A DNA stretch of 64,000 nucleotides from Sulfurovum sp. Its GTDB lineage: Bacteria; Campylobacterota; Campylobacteria; Campylobacterales; Sulfurovaceae. Numbering within the stretch: position 1 is the stretch's first letter; each line of letters opens with the position of its first letter. The DNA lies in NCBI GenBank assembly GCA_027081115.1, contig JALWLD010000012.1, positions 1-64,000 on the forward strand, in the 5' to 3' direction. The notes below the pieces were generated by a model, which worked only from the letters and a program-made list of their open reading frames with translations, did no database searches and was not told the DNA's origin. Shown here piece by piece: positions 17,422 to 27,300 of this stretch. The position numbers were made by a program, and so were the translations under genes.

Positions 17422-18765
17422 ATGAAACTCTACGAACTTAAAGCCATTGCCAAACGTCTCAGCCAATATACTTTTATCTCCAGGGCAAGACGCATAGAAG
17501 ACAATACACTTGAAATTATGTTTGATAAAAAAGAGAGTTATTTTTTCAATATGACACGTGGACACTCATTTATCTACAAAGCTCCATCGCAAAGACCACT
17601 GCAAGGGTATAATGCTCCCTTTGACACACTCTTGCATTCACTACTGAGTGGCAGTAAACTTATTTCTGTCGACATACCCAATAATGACCGTATTTTACGT
17701 TTTACTATTGCCCCTAAAAGCTCATATAAAGACAAGATCATCTACCTGCAACTTGAATTTACAGGTAAAAATACCAATGCCATACTCATAGATGACAATG
17801 AAGTCATTATTGAGGCACTTCGGCATATCGATGCAGACAGTTCTTTCCGTGTGATTCGTCCAGGAATGGAACTTTTAAGTATCCCTCCCTATGAGAGAAA
17901 AGAAGAGACAAAAGAGATCGAAGATATTGATGCATATCTGGAAGAACATTTTAAAACCATTCAGGCAAAAAAACTGCTTGAGATGAAAAAACAAAAACTC
18001 TCTGTCACAAAAAAGAAAAGTGAAAAACTTGCAACACTTTTAGAAAAGCTTCCTGATGAAACTTCATTGGCCAAAGAAGAAAAAAAATACAAAAACCATG
18101 CCAATCTCATCCTTGCAAACCTCTACCAGATAAAACCCTACGATACAAAACTAAAAACCTACGATTTTGAAGGTAATGAGATCACGATAAAACTTCCTAA
18201 AGAAGTCAAAGTAAACCGTATGTCTGACTACTATTTCAACCTCTCGAAACGGGCGAAAAGTAAAGCTAAAAATGTGCATATTGAAAAAGAGAATCTTGAG
18301 AGCAAAAAAGCCTTTTACGATAACATCTATTATGCACTTGAACAAGCAAAAGAGCCTTATGAACTCGAACTTCTTGTCCCTAAAAAAGCAAAGTCTCTAC
18401 GTAAAAAAGAGAAATTACGAGAAGGAGAACTTTTTTGGATAGAAGACTATAAAGTCATGGTCGGACGAAATTCCAATGAAAACCAGAAACTCCTCTCTCT
18501 TGCCAAAGGAAATGACATTTGGATGCATACCAGAGAAGTACCAGGTTCTCATGTCATCATCCGTACAGACAAACAAAACCTGCCGGACTCTGTTATAGAA
18601 GCTGCGGCTAAACTTTGTGTTGACTTTTCCGTGAAGAGTCCGGGAGATTATCTTGTTGACTATACCAAACGGAAGTTTGTAAAAGTACAGGAAGGTTCCA
18701 ATGTCGAGTATGACAAGTATCAGACGATTGCTGTACGTAAAGATGGGGTTGAGATTCGAGAGTAA
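17422..18765 (+). CDS. rqcH: NFACT/RqcH-like ribosome quality control protein
   Basis: 447-residue NFACT-family protein. The family binds 60S/50S subunits carrying stalled peptidyl-tRNA and, in Bacillus RqcH, adds C-terminal alanine tails. Visible parts are an N-terminal NFACT-N domain with NNDRILRF (Asp89-Arg90, aligning with the Asp-Arg pair needed for tailing in RqcH), a Lys/Glu-rich coiled coil at about 170-320 and the NFACT-R domain (VGRNSNENQKLL...HTREVPGSHVIIR) at about 350-440. It is shorter than RqcH (about 570) and seems to lack the C-terminal domain. Confidence 0.85.
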   Translation: MKLYELKAIAKRLSQYTFISRARRIEDNTLEIMFDKKESYFFNMTRGHSFIYKAPSQRPLQGYNAPFDTLLHSLLSGSKLISVDIPNNDRILRFTIAPKSSYKDKIIYLQLEFTGKNTNAILIDDNEVIIEALRHIDADSSFRVIRPGMELLSIPPYERKEETKEIEDIDAYLEEHFKTIQAKKLLEMKKQKLSVTKKKSEKLATLLEKLPDETSLAKEEKKYKNHANLILANLYQIKPYDTKLKTYDFEGNEITIKLPKEVKVNRMSDYYFNLSKRAKSKAKNVHIEKENLESKKAFYDNIYYALEQAKEPYELELLVPKKAKSLRKKEKLREGELFWIEDYKVMVGRNSNENQKLLSLAKGNDIWMHTREVPGSHVIIRTDKQNLPDSVIEAAAKLCVDFSVKSPGDYLVDYTKRKFVKVQEGSNVEYDKYQTIAVRKDGVEIRE

Positions 18766-18823
18766 TCAAAATGTCCTCTTTATTTAAATTGAGTCGTTGG
18801 TTCTCTGATCCTTTTTTAAATGA

Positions 18824-21184
18824 TTATTTCTTTCTGTGTCGTAAAAACCAATACATCAATCCCAAACCAAATAACAACCCGCCAAGTACCTGCACCCATG
18901 CAGTCATAAGTAAAGACTTATTCACCAGAGTATGATGCATATCATTATCTATCTTGACTCCTGCGAACTTAGCCGTATGTACCAAAAGCGACACAGCCAG
19001 ATCTTCATTAGGCATCTCCTTGTGGCAAGAGAGACACACCCCTCGTCTATCCATCTTTGATCGTGTCTCATTGTCTAAAGCTTGCGAGAGTTTCCAATGG
19101 TTTCCAACTGTCTGTACCTGTGTACCATTTTCATCTACAAAACGTGAGAGGTCATCTTTTAGATTGGGAACCGCGGGTATCTGTTCATCTACTTTATGAG
19201 GCAACACCGTTCGATCTGCATTCATAAGATCAACCACGGTTGTTTGGGTCTGATCCATGAAGTATTTTCCACCTTCGATACCATATCCCAACGCTTTTGC
19301 AGAATCATGACAGGAAGAACAACTTCTGCCTTTTTTGGTAATCGTATGTGGATTTACCGGAGACATGACAATGGAGTTGACCCCCTCTTTACCTCTACCT
19401 TCAGAATTTGGAATTTTAAAGATATGATTTTGCAACTTGGCTTTCCCATCTTTTCCAATAACTGTTAAAATAACTTGACATCCCGGGATTACAGGGGAAA
19501 TACGTCCCTCTCCGTTTTGTGCCAATGCCGGATTTTCCCAACGCAGATAAGAACGTGTCTCTGTCACTTTTCCATCTACAAGAAAATCTTTTAGCGAGTT
19601 GACTTCTCCAGTTACACCATTATGGTGTGACTTTGAAGCAGCCAGATAATCAGGGTTTTGTTTGCCGCCCGAATAATCAATTTTAACATGACAACCGTAA
19701 CATTGAGGTGCCCAAGAAGCATGACAGGTATAACATTCAAGCTTATCTGTATGGGCTTGGATCTGATCCATAGCCACTAAGCCTTCCTGCGATATCTTGC
19801 CCTCTTTTTTAAGCGTTTTAAGTGGCTTAAGTTCAATATCTTTTCCTGAAGCCAGATGCATAATGACCTTATCTCCATGTCTCACTGCTTTGGTTAAGGG
19901 ATTCCCTCTGGCTGACAATAAGAAACCATCCCCTTGATCTTTAGGAATAGCTCCCTGCTTCAAATACTCTGCCAAAGTGTTAGTTGTCCCTCTTGCTTTC
20001 CCTGTCTTAGGTGTCGTTTTGAACTCATCACTATACCCAAGCGGCAACTCCCAAGGATATTTGTCTGTGGTACCGTGACAATCCTGACACTCTATCTCTA
20101 CAGCACCAAGATTGGCCCCAACATTAAATCCATCTCCATGATGGTCAATCGAAGTATGACAATCCTGACACAGCATCCCTTTGGAGTAGTGAATATCCTC
20201 TTGAAGGTGCATATAACGCTTAGTATGCAGTTTTGGCTGACCATTTCCCTGAGCATCAAATGTTGCCTGATACTCTGTTTCCATCAATCCCTGATACGAT
20301 ACACCAATGCGTTTACCACGATTATGACAAGTTGTACAGGTCTCTACAGGAATACCTGAATAATTATTGTCATGTACCTGTACTTTTACTTTTCGTGAAG
20401 ATTGAATAGAGTGTACAAGCAGATGTCCCTGCTCTTTGGAGATATTTTTATCTCCACCTTCATAGTAACCTTCATTTGAGTAAGGGATATGACAAGAGGA
20501 ACAGCCGATACCTCTAAAATCTCCACGTCTTTTACGCCCTTTCCCTGTAGTGTGACAGCGCAGACATTCTTGACGCAGATAGGTATAGACAGAGAGACTT
20601 GGGTCTTTTTCTATCTCATCTGCTGTAGGTGCAGGTGGTAGTTCATGCATCTCTTTTGGAAAACCTTGAGGTTCAGTCGTTCTAAGCTCTTGCATATATT
20701 TGTCATACACTTTTGTACCGATACGCTGATGAATATCTTTGTTTCCAAAGTTACTGTGGTTATGGTCATACCCATCTTTGGCACCAAAACCCCAAAGTGC
20801 TCCGTGGATCTTTCCTGCTTCCGTAGCCATAAGGTTATTCCATTGGGACTTTATCTGTTTGGGGTGACACATTCCACAGGTATGTTCATTGATCCATGGA
20901 CTTCCCGGTGCAGGGTAAAATGCTTTGGGACCTTTGTTTTCTTTGAAGTAGGACAATGTACCACTATGTGCTTCTTCTTTTAATTTCGCTTCAGGGTTAC
21001 CACCATGACAGACCACACAATCATTTTGAGGTACACCTGCTTTGTCTGCCACTTTAAAGATCTCTTGCATCATTTTTGACTTGGGGTCACGGATATCTTC
21101 TATCCCTTTATGACAAGAGAGACAGCCATTGTTTGCCAGTAGCAAAAAAGGTAAAAAAAGTCCTAAAAACAGTAATTTATACAT
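18824..21184 (-). CDS. Membrane-anchored 12-haem cytochrome c
   Basis: A large periplasmic multihaem cytochrome of 786 residues. I count 12 CXXCH haem motifs: five in the first third (CLSCH, CVVCH, CGMCH, CLRCH, CSSCH), five in the middle (CTTCH, CQDCH twice, CYTCH, CYGCH) and two near the C-terminus (CSSCH, CLSCH). CYTCHASWAPQCYGCH packs two haems close together. A signal peptide begins at MYKLLFLGLF and a C-terminal helix (VLGGLLFGLGLMYWFL) followed by RHRKK anchors it in the inner membrane. An ATG at 21190 is also in frame, but AAGG is better spaced for 21184. The electron partner is unknown; no oxidoreductase gene is adjacent. Confidence 0.9.
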   Translation of the reverse strand: MYKLLFLGLFLPFLLLANNGCLSCHKGIEDIRDPKSKMMQEIFKVADKAGVPQNDCVVCHGGNPEAKLKEEAHSGTLSYFKENKGPKAFYPAPGSPWINEHTCGMCHPKQIKSQWNNLMATEAGKIHGALWGFGAKDGYDHNHSNFGNKDIHQRIGTKVYDKYMQELRTTEPQGFPKEMHELPPAPTADEIEKDPSLSVYTYLRQECLRCHTTGKGRKRRGDFRGIGCSSCHIPYSNEGYYEGGDKNISKEQGHLLVHSIQSSRKVKVQVHDNNYSGIPVETCTTCHNRGKRIGVSYQGLMETEYQATFDAQGNGQPKLHTKRYMHLQEDIHYSKGMLCQDCHTSIDHHGDGFNVGANLGAVEIECQDCHGTTDKYPWELPLGYSDEFKTTPKTGKARGTTNTLAEYLKQGAIPKDQGDGFLLSARGNPLTKAVRHGDKVIMHLASGKDIELKPLKTLKKEGKISQEGLVAMDQIQAHTDKLECYTCHASWAPQCYGCHVKIDYSGGKQNPDYLAASKSHHNGVTGEVNSLKDFLVDGKVTETRSYLRWENPALAQNGEGRISPVIPGCQVILTVIGKDGKAKLQNHIFKIPNSEGRGKEGVNSIVMSPVNPHTITKKGRSCSSCHDSAKALGYGIEGGKYFMDQTQTTVVDLMNADRTVLPHKVDEQIPAVPNLKDDLSRFVDENGTQVQTVGNHWKLSQALDNETRSKMDRRGVCLSCHKEMPNEDLAVSLLVHTAKFAGVKIDNDMHHTLVNKSLLMTAWVQVLGGLLFGLGLMYWFLRHRKK

Positions 21185-21275
21185 CGGCATTCCTTATGTT
21201 CCTTCTAACTTAGTTGCATTATATCAGAAGCGGCTAAAATCAGAGTATTAAGGGTACCTCTAAAGCAAATCGCGA

Positions 21276-21281
21276 TATAAT
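21276..21281 (+). promoter_or_regulatory. Promoter -10 box for cdsA operon
   Basis: CGCGATATAATAAAG with a perfect TATAAT, 28 bases before the cdsA ATG. No -35 consensus is seen. Confidence 0.5.
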
Positions 21282-21308
21282 AAAGGCTAATACAAACTAG
21301 GGATTTTT

Positions 21309-22067
21309 ATGACAAAAATTTTTACAGACCATCAAGAACGTTGGCTTACAGGCATTGGTTTGCTTGCACTCGTTGGCATTATCGGTTGGATAGACTCTTT
21401 CTTTATCATGTGGTCTTTTTTAGGTGTTATCTACATTTTTGCGTTTTATGAAGCTATGAAACTCTTTAAACTGGTAGGTCCTTCTGCCTATTTTTGGGCT
21501 ATTTTACTTTGGATATTTGCCTACTTCTACCCTAATCCTGATGATCTTTTCTATTTTGTTGCTATTATCTTTGGTGCGGCCATTGCCTACCTGCACAACT
21601 TTGACAAGCGCCTGATCCTGCCTTTTCTCTACCCTGTTTCAGGTATCTTCTTTTTTCTTATTCTCTACCAGGACTTTGGTATCCAGGCTATGTTTTGGCT
21701 GCTTGTGACTGTTGCACTGACAGATGTATTTGCATTCTTTACAGGAAAAGCTATTGGGAAAACAAAATTCTCAGATACTTCTCCGAACAAAACTCTTGAA
21801 GGTGTCATAGGAGGTGTTATTATCGCTACACTTGTAGGTACATATGCGGGTCTCTATATCGCACCTTTCTGGACTGCACTCATCGTTACCTTTGCTACCT
21901 CTTTAGCCTCCGTATTTGGTGATCTTTTTGAATCATACCTCAAACGTGAAGCAGGAGTCAAAGACTCGGGAGATCTGCTGCCAGGGCATGGCGGTATTCT
22001 TGACAGAATAGACGGGTACCTTTTTGGTGCACCAATGATGGTTATTGCACTAAGAGCATTTTTATAG
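21309..22067 (+). CDS. cdsA: Phosphatidate cytidylyltransferase
   Basis: Integral membrane enzyme making CDP-diacylglycerol from phosphatidate and CTP for phospholipid synthesis. The 252-residue protein has about seven hydrophobic helices and the C-terminal signature KREAGVKDSGDLLPGHGG followed by LDRIDG, which carries the metal-binding aspartates. Length is slightly below the E. coli form (285). It starts a cdsA-dxr-hydrolase-tsaD unit, and cdsA-dxr adjacency is common in bacteria. Confidence 0.95.
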   Translation: MTKIFTDHQERWLTGIGLLALVGIIGWIDSFFIMWSFLGVIYIFAFYEAMKLFKLVGPSAYFWAILLWIFAYFYPNPDDLFYFVAIIFGAAIAYLHNFDKRLILPFLYPVSGIFFFLILYQDFGIQAMFWLLVTVALTDVFAFFTGKAIGKTKFSDTSPNKTLEGVIGGVIIATLVGTYAGLYIAPFWTALIVTFATSLASVFGDLFESYLKREAGVKDSGDLLPGHGGILDRIDGYLFGAPMMVIALRAFL

Positions 22068-22079
22068 AATGGACGTAAA

Positions 22080-22160
22080 ATGAGCAAAGTCCTTTTTACT
22101 ACACCAACACTGAGTTCGTTTCAGTCACAGATTCTCGCGACTAGTCGCGTTTTGGGTTAG
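22080..22160 (+). CDS. Possible 26-residue leader or micro-ORF before dxr
   Basis: An ATG-to-TAG frame starting MSKVLFTTPTLSSFQ fills the 97-base gap between cdsA and dxr and ends four bases before the dxr GTG. It spans the palindrome at 22136. The ribosome site is weak (GGAC nearby). It could be a translated leader coupling dxr to cdsA or simply chance. Confidence 0.25.
   Translation: MSKVLFTTPTLSSFQSQILATSRVLG
22136..22149. repeat. Perfect 14-base palindrome followed by TTTT
   Basis: CGCGACTAGTCGCG is a perfect inverted repeat (five G/C-rich pairs around CTAG) immediately followed by TTTT and then GGG. As RNA it would form a short hairpin with a T-tract, like a weak attenuator, 16 bases before the dxr start. 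Confidence 0.6.
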
Positions 22161-22164
22161 ATCT

Positions 22165-23241
22165 GTGTCTATCGTCCTTCTCGGTTCTACTGGCTCCATA
22201 GGAGTCAATACACTCATTATCGCCCAACGTTATAATATTGCTATCGAAGCACTGGTCGCTGGTCGCAATATTGATCTTCTAAATGAGCAGATCAAAGTAC
22301 ACAATCCAAAAGTTGTTGCCATTGCCAAAGAAGAAGACAAACATAAAGTCAATCATAACAATATACGCTGTGGGACAGAAGGCATACTCTCTGTTATTGA
22401 AGAGTCACAAAGTCAAACCATTGTCAATGCCTTGGTAGGTTATGCAGGTTTAGCTCCTACACTCAAAGCTACATCACTAGGCAAAAGTGTTGCACTTGCC
22501 AACAAAGAGTCTCTCGTGGTTGCCGGAGAGTTTATAGATATGTCACTCATCACACCTATTGATTCTGAACATTTTGGGCTCTGGTACCTGATGAATGAAC
22601 GTCCTGTCTCAAAACTTTTCATCACTGCAAGTGGCGGTGCTTTTAGAGAGTGGGAACTGAACAAAATGAAGGATGCCACATTTTCAGATGCACTCAAACA
22701 CCCCAACTGGTCCATGGGGAATAAGATAACCATTGACTCTGCAACCATGACAAACAAGCTGTTTGAATTGCTTGAGGCAAAATGGCTTTTTAATACATCT
22801 AACATTGATGCAGTCATAGAAAAAAAATCCATCATCCATGCTTTAGCAGAATTTAAAGACGGTTCAACCACTGCTCATTTTGCTGGAGTAGACATGAAAC
22901 TGCCTATTGCCTTTGCTCTTCGAGGTGAAGTTACAGAAGAGATCTTGCCTCCTACCGACCTACTAAGTATCGGTGCTTTGGAGTTTTTGCCTATAGAGAC
23001 ATCTCGCTATCCCATCTGGAATATCAAAGAGCATATCTTGCAAAATCCTCATTTAGGTGTAGTAGTCAATGCAGCCAATGAAGTAGCCATTGAAGCATTT
23101 CAGCAAGAAAAATGTTCCTTTTTTGCTATGTCAGAGATGGTTTTAGATGCATATGAAAAATTTAATACTATCAGAGCAACAAATATAGACGAAATCATCA
23201 AAATAGACCGTGAGGTAAGAGACTATGCATCAAAAAGATAA
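22165..23241 (+). CDS. dxr: 1-deoxy-D-xylulose 5-phosphate reductoisomerase
   Basis: Second enzyme of the MEP isoprenoid pathway; it converts DXP to MEP with NADPH. The 358-residue protein opens with the NADPH motif LLGSTGSIGVNTL, and has LANKESLVVAG, the metal/substrate motif IDSEH and the flexible-loop region SGGAFREW...HPNWSMGNKITIDSATM. The start is GTG at 22165; the family always begins a few residues before GSTGSIG, so no longer N-terminus is likely. It overlaps the next gene by 17 bases. It supplies precursors for IspA at 2 kb. Confidence 0.95.
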   Translation: MSIVLLGSTGSIGVNTLIIAQRYNIAIEALVAGRNIDLLNEQIKVHNPKVVAIAKEEDKHKVNHNNIRCGTEGILSVIEESQSQTIVNALVGYAGLAPTLKATSLGKSVALANKESLVVAGEFIDMSLITPIDSEHFGLWYLMNERPVSKLFITASGGAFREWELNKMKDATFSDALKHPNWSMGNKITIDSATMTNKLFELLEAKWLFNTSNIDAVIEKKSIIHALAEFKDGSTTAHFAGVDMKLPIAFALRGEVTEEILPPTDLLSIGALEFLPIETSRYPIWNIKEHILQNPHLGVVVNAANEVAIEAFQQEKCSFFAMSEMVLDAYEKFNTIRATNIDEIIKIDREVRDYASKR

Positions 23242-23770
23242 AGTACTTATTTTACACGGGTGGGGTGGTTCAGATGCACCACATTGGCAAGCAGAACTCG
23301 CTGCAGAAATAGCCAAAAACTATGGTACCGTCTCCTTCCCTCTCTTGGACAACTGTCACTTCCCGTCCAGAAACAGATGGATCAAACAGGTTAAAACTAT
23401 TTTAAAATCATTTAATCCCGATACTGTAGTCTGCCATTCTCTTGCCAATACCCTTTGGTTTTGGCTTTGTGAAGAAGAAGAGATGCAGACGATTAAACGT
23501 CTTTTTATGGTCTCACCACCCAGTCTAAATACAGAAGAAAAGACCATCAAAACCTTTTTCCCCTCTCCTATGCCCAAAAGTCTCTATGCAAACGAGATTC
23601 AAATGATCGTTTCAGATGATGATCCATGGGTAAAACTGGATGAAGCACAAAAAATTGCTTCACACTATAACACTACATTTACAACCTTGCATAAAGCAGG
23701 ACATATCAATGCTGACAGTGGCTATGGAAAGTGGGATCTAATAGAAACACTTGTAATGGATAAAAAATGA
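23225..23770 (+). CDS. Alpha/beta hydrolase, RBBP9/YdeN family
   Basis: A 181-residue serine hydrolase. The oxyanion motif [11 protein letters not shown] lies at residues 11-21, the nucleophile elbow is VVCHSLAN (Ser in a C-H-S-L-A context rather than G-x-S-x-G), the acid is in SDDDPW and the base in KAGHIN. This set matches the RBBP9/YdeN family, whose substrates are mostly unknown. It overlaps dxr by 17 bases and tsaD by four, so it is translated as part of that operon. Confidence 0.85.
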   Translation: MHQKDKVLILHGWGGSDAPHWQAELAAEIAKNYGTVSFPLLDNCHFPSRNRWIKQVKTILKSFNPDTVVCHSLANTLWFWLCEEEEMQTIKRLFMVSPPSLNTEEKTIKTFFPSPMPKSLYANEIQMIVSDDDPWVKLDEAQKIASHYNTTFTTLHKAGHINADSGYGKWDLIETLVMDKK

Positions 23771-24780
23771 TCTTAAGTATTGAATCAAGCTGTGATGACA
23801 GCTCTATCGCCATCACCGAAATAGCCACGAACAAACTGATCTACCATAAAAAGATCTCTCAGGAAACAGAACACTCCTGCTATGGTGGGGTAGTACCAGA
23901 GTTGGCTTCACGGCTACATGCGGTAGCTCTACCTGAAATACTCAAAGAAACAAAACCATGGTTTAACACACTCAAAGCAGTTGCCGTAACCAATCAACCA
24001 GGTCTGGGTGTTACCCTTCTTGAAGGTATTGCCATGGCAAAGACATTGGCTACCTTGCAAAAGATTCCTCTCATCGCAGTACATCACCTCAAAGGGCATA
24101 TCTATTCACTTTTCATCGAAAAAGAGACAACCTTCCCTCTTTTGGTATTGCTTATCTCTGGTGGACATACACAAGTGATACGTGTAAAAAACTTTGAACA
24201 TATGGAGATTCTTGCTACAAGCATGGATGATTCTGTAGGAGAAAGTTTTGACAAGTGTGCCAAAATGATGGGATTGGGCTACCCGGGAGGACCACTCATT
24301 GAGCAACTTGCACTCAAAGGAGACGAGAACCGTTTTGATTTACCTGTACCCTTGCGTAACTCACCCCTTATTGCCTTTTCTCTCTCTGGCCTAAAGAATG
24401 CTGTACGATTAGTGGTTAAAAAGCTTGGCGGGGATTCTGAAATGACTCAACAAGACAAAGCAGACCTCTCCGCCTCTTTCCAAAAAGCAGTCAAGCTTCA
24501 TCTCTTACAAAAAAGCAAAAAGATCTTTACAAAAGAACCTATTAAAGACTTTGCCATAGTCGGGGGTGCTTCAGCAAACAAATATATAAGATCTGCCTAC
24601 GAAAATCTCTGCTCTGAGTTTGGGAAAACCCTACATGTGGCTCCTTTGGAATACTGCTCCGATAATGCCGCCATGATAGGACGCTATGCCATTGATGCTT
24701 ATGAGCGAAAACAATTCATAGATCCTAATGAGATTGACATCATTAGTACCAAAAAACAGCAAAACGGAATGTTATTGTAA
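23767..24780 (+). CDS. tsaD: tRNA N6-threonylcarbamoyladenosine synthase subunit
   Basis: ASKHA-fold enzyme that transfers the threonylcarbamoyl group to A37 of ANN-decoding tRNAs, working with TsaB and TsaE. The 337-residue protein begins [14 protein letters not shown], has the metal histidines 107 and 111 in HHLKGH, the LLISGGHTQ phosphate loop and [10 protein letters not shown]. Length is normal. It overlaps the preceding hydrolase gene by four bases. Confidence 0.95.
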   Translation: MILSIESSCDDSSIAITEIATNKLIYHKKISQETEHSCYGGVVPELASRLHAVALPEILKETKPWFNTLKAVAVTNQPGLGVTLLEGIAMAKTLATLQKIPLIAVHHLKGHIYSLFIEKETTFPLLVLLISGGHTQVIRVKNFEHMEILATSMDDSVGESFDKCAKMMGLGYPGGPLIEQLALKGDENRFDLPVPLRNSPLIAFSLSGLKNAVRLVVKKLGGDSEMTQQDKADLSASFQKAVKLHLLQKSKKIFTKEPIKDFAIVGGASANKYIRSAYENLCSEFGKTLHVAPLEYCSDNAAMIGRYAIDAYERKQFIDPNEIDIISTKKQQNGMLL

Positions 24781-24984
24781 ATAAAAAACACTGTGGACAA
24801 AGAGAGAAAGTGCCCTTGGGCCAGAAGAGAGTAGCAATGCTACGATATTGGACTATATGGTAATCCAAAACGAACAAACAAAAAAGATTAAACAAAACCC
24901 ATGAAATGCCCACCATTTCACACTTTCCCTAAGTTTATTACGCTAAAATATATATACTTAAAAACTCTACAAGGGAGTCTCAAT

Positions 24985-27300
24985 ATGGCAGAATATGGTG
25001 CTAGTAATATTAAAGTCCTCAAAGGACTTGAAGCGGTAAGAAAAAGACCCGGTATGTATATCGGGGACACCTCAACAAAAGGTCTTCATCACTTAGTCTA
25101 CGAAGTGGTAGACAACTCCATCGATGAAGCTATGGCAGGCTACTGTGATACGATTAAAGTAACTCTGACCAAAGCAGGTTCAGCAATCATCGAAGATAAC
25201 GGTCGTGGTATTCCTGTAGCCGAGCACCCTACTGAAAAGATTTCTGCTGCTACTGTTGTACTTACCGTACTTCATGCCGGTGGTAAATTTGATAAAGATA
25301 CCTACAAGGTTTCCGGGGGACTTCACGGTGTTGGTGTTTCTGTTGTAAATGCCCTCTCTAAAGACCTGCACCTTACCATCAATCGTGACGGAGAGGTCTT
25401 TGAACAAGACTTTAAAGGCGGGATCCCTCAAGAACCGCTGGTTGCTACAGGCAAAACTCGTAAAAAAGGGACTAAAATTGAATTCTGGCCAGATGACTCT
25501 ATCTTTACAGAATCTGTAAATTTTCAAAAAGAGATCTTGATGAAGCGTTTCAAAGAGCTTTGCTACTTGAACCCAAAGATCACGATTGACTTTAAAGATG
25601 AGAGAGATGGTACAAAAGAGCTTTACCATTTTGAAGGTGGTATTAAGCAATTCGTAGAAGATATGAATACCAAAGAGCCACTTTCAACAGCACAGTTCTT
25701 CCAGGGAAAAGCAGATGATATCGAGATCGATATTGCGTTAATGTATTGTGATGCAGATTCAGAGAAGTCACTCTCTTTTGTAAACAATATTAAAACGCCA
25801 GATGGCGGTACACATGAGGCAGGTTTTAGAGCAGGGCTTACACGTTCTATGGCTTCATATATTTCAAAAAATGCCAATGCCAAAGAGAAAAATACCAAGA
25901 TTACCGGAGACGATTGTAAAGAAGGGCTCATTGCCATTGTCTCTGTACGTGTACCGGAACCTCAGTTTGAAGGTCAGACCAAAGGTAAACTCGGTTCTTC
26001 CTATGTACGTCCACTGGTACAGAAGTTCTTCTCTGAAAACTTTAACAAGTACATGGAAGAGAACCCTATTGAAGCTAAAGCCATTATGGCACAGGTGCTT
26101 CTTGCTGCACGTGGTAGAGATGCGGCCAAACGTGCCAAAGATCTCGTCAAACGTAAAGACTCTATGAGTATCGGAACACTGCCGGGTAAATTAGCAGACT
26201 GTCAGAGCAAAGACCCTGAGATTTCAGAAATTTACCTGGTGGAAGGGGATTCTGCCGGGGGTTCGGCAAAACAGGGACGTGACAGAGTTTTCCAGGCTAT
26301 CTTGCCACTTAAGGGTAAGATCCTCAATGTTGAGAAAGCACGTTTAGAAAAGATCTTAAAATCTGACGAGATCAAAAATATGATCACTGCTCTGGGATGT
26401 GGTATTGGAGATGAGTTTAACGAAGAAAAACTTAGGTACCACAAGATTATCATCATGACGGATGCGGATGTCGATGGTTCTCATATTCAGACACTGCTTA
26501 TGACCTTCTTCTTTAGATTTTTACAACCAGTCATTGAAAAAGGATACCTGTATCTTGCACAACCACCATTGTATCGTTACAAGAAAGGTAAAAATGAGAC
26601 CTATCTAAAAGATGATAAGTCACTCAATGATTACCTCATTGAAAATGGTATCTCAGTCATTGAAAGTGAGACTATGGGTCAGGCCGACCTTATTGACCTA
26701 TTCAAACTCGTTGCATACTACAGGATGACACTCAAAGAGATAGAAAAACGTTTTGCTCTACCAGAGGCACTACGCTATATGATTGAAAACCCGGATCTCA
26801 TAGGTACAAGCAACAAAGAGTTGGCAAAAACTTTGGAAAAGTTCATTGATGACCTGGGATATAACATCTTGAACAAAACTATCACGGAAGACAAACTACA
26901 CTACTTTGTCCAGACCAATGATGGTCTCGAAGAGCTGATTGTCGATGAAGTACTATTTACAAACCCTCACTACAATGAAGCGATCCATATCCATCAGAAG
27001 ATCCAAGAGCATATCACAGATGAGTTTAAAGACAAAGACCTCCTTGAACTTTTCGCCGAGGTAGAAGCCTCAGCTAAAAAAGGTGCTTATATTCAGCGCT
27101 ACAAAGGTCTGGGGGAAATGAACCCTGAGCAACTTTGGGAGACAACAATGACACCGGAAAACAGAAGATTACTTCAAGTAAAGATTGATGATGTAGAAGA
27201 AGCAAGTGACACCTTTACGCTCTTTATGGGTGATGAAGTAGAGCCTAGAAGAAACTATATTGAAAGTCATGCAAAAGACGTCAAGCACTTGGATGTTTAA
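24985..27300 (+). CDS. gyrB: DNA gyrase subunit B
   Basis: ATPase subunit of gyrase, which introduces negative supercoils. The 771-residue protein has the GHKL ATP site (VVDNSIDEAMAGY, NGRGIPV, GGLHGVGVSVVNALS), the transducer domain and the TOPRIM motif EGDSAGGSAKQGRDR with the later DADVDGSHI. The start at 24985 is chosen over an upstream in-frame ATG because MAEYGASNIKVLKGLEAVRKRPGMYIG is the family start and AGGGAG precedes it. The gene is not next to dnaA/dnaN. A TAATG overlap joins it to the following gene. Confidence 0.97.
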   Translation: MAEYGASNIKVLKGLEAVRKRPGMYIGDTSTKGLHHLVYEVVDNSIDEAMAGYCDTIKVTLTKAGSAIIEDNGRGIPVAEHPTEKISAATVVLTVLHAGGKFDKDTYKVSGGLHGVGVSVVNALSKDLHLTINRDGEVFEQDFKGGIPQEPLVATGKTRKKGTKIEFWPDDSIFTESVNFQKEILMKRFKELCYLNPKITIDFKDERDGTKELYHFEGGIKQFVEDMNTKEPLSTAQFFQGKADDIEIDIALMYCDADSEKSLSFVNNIKTPDGGTHEAGFRAGLTRSMASYISKNANAKEKNTKITGDDCKEGLIAIVSVRVPEPQFEGQTKGKLGSSYVRPLVQKFFSENFNKYMEENPIEAKAIMAQVLLAARGRDAAKRAKDLVKRKDSMSIGTLPGKLADCQSKDPEISEIYLVEGDSAGGSAKQGRDRVFQAILPLKGKILNVEKARLEKILKSDEIKNMITALGCGIGDEFNEEKLRYHKIIIMTDADVDGSHIQTLLMTFFFRFLQPVIEKGYLYLAQPPLYRYKKGKNETYLKDDKSLNDYLIENGISVIESETMGQADLIDLFKLVAYYRMTLKEIEKRFALPEALRYMIENPDLIGTSNKELAKTLEKFIDDLGYNILNKTITEDKLHYFVQTNDGLEELIVDEVLFTNPHYNEAIHIHQKIQEHITDEFKDKDLLELFAEVEASAKKGAYIQRYKGLGEMNPEQLWETTMTPENRRLLQVKIDDVEEASDTFTLFMGDEVEPRRNYIESHAKDVKHLDV

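Noticed and set aside
24831-24843. GTAGC-AAT-GCTAC hairpin between tsaD and gyrB as a terminator
   Set aside because: The stem is only five pairs and no T-tract follows on either strand.
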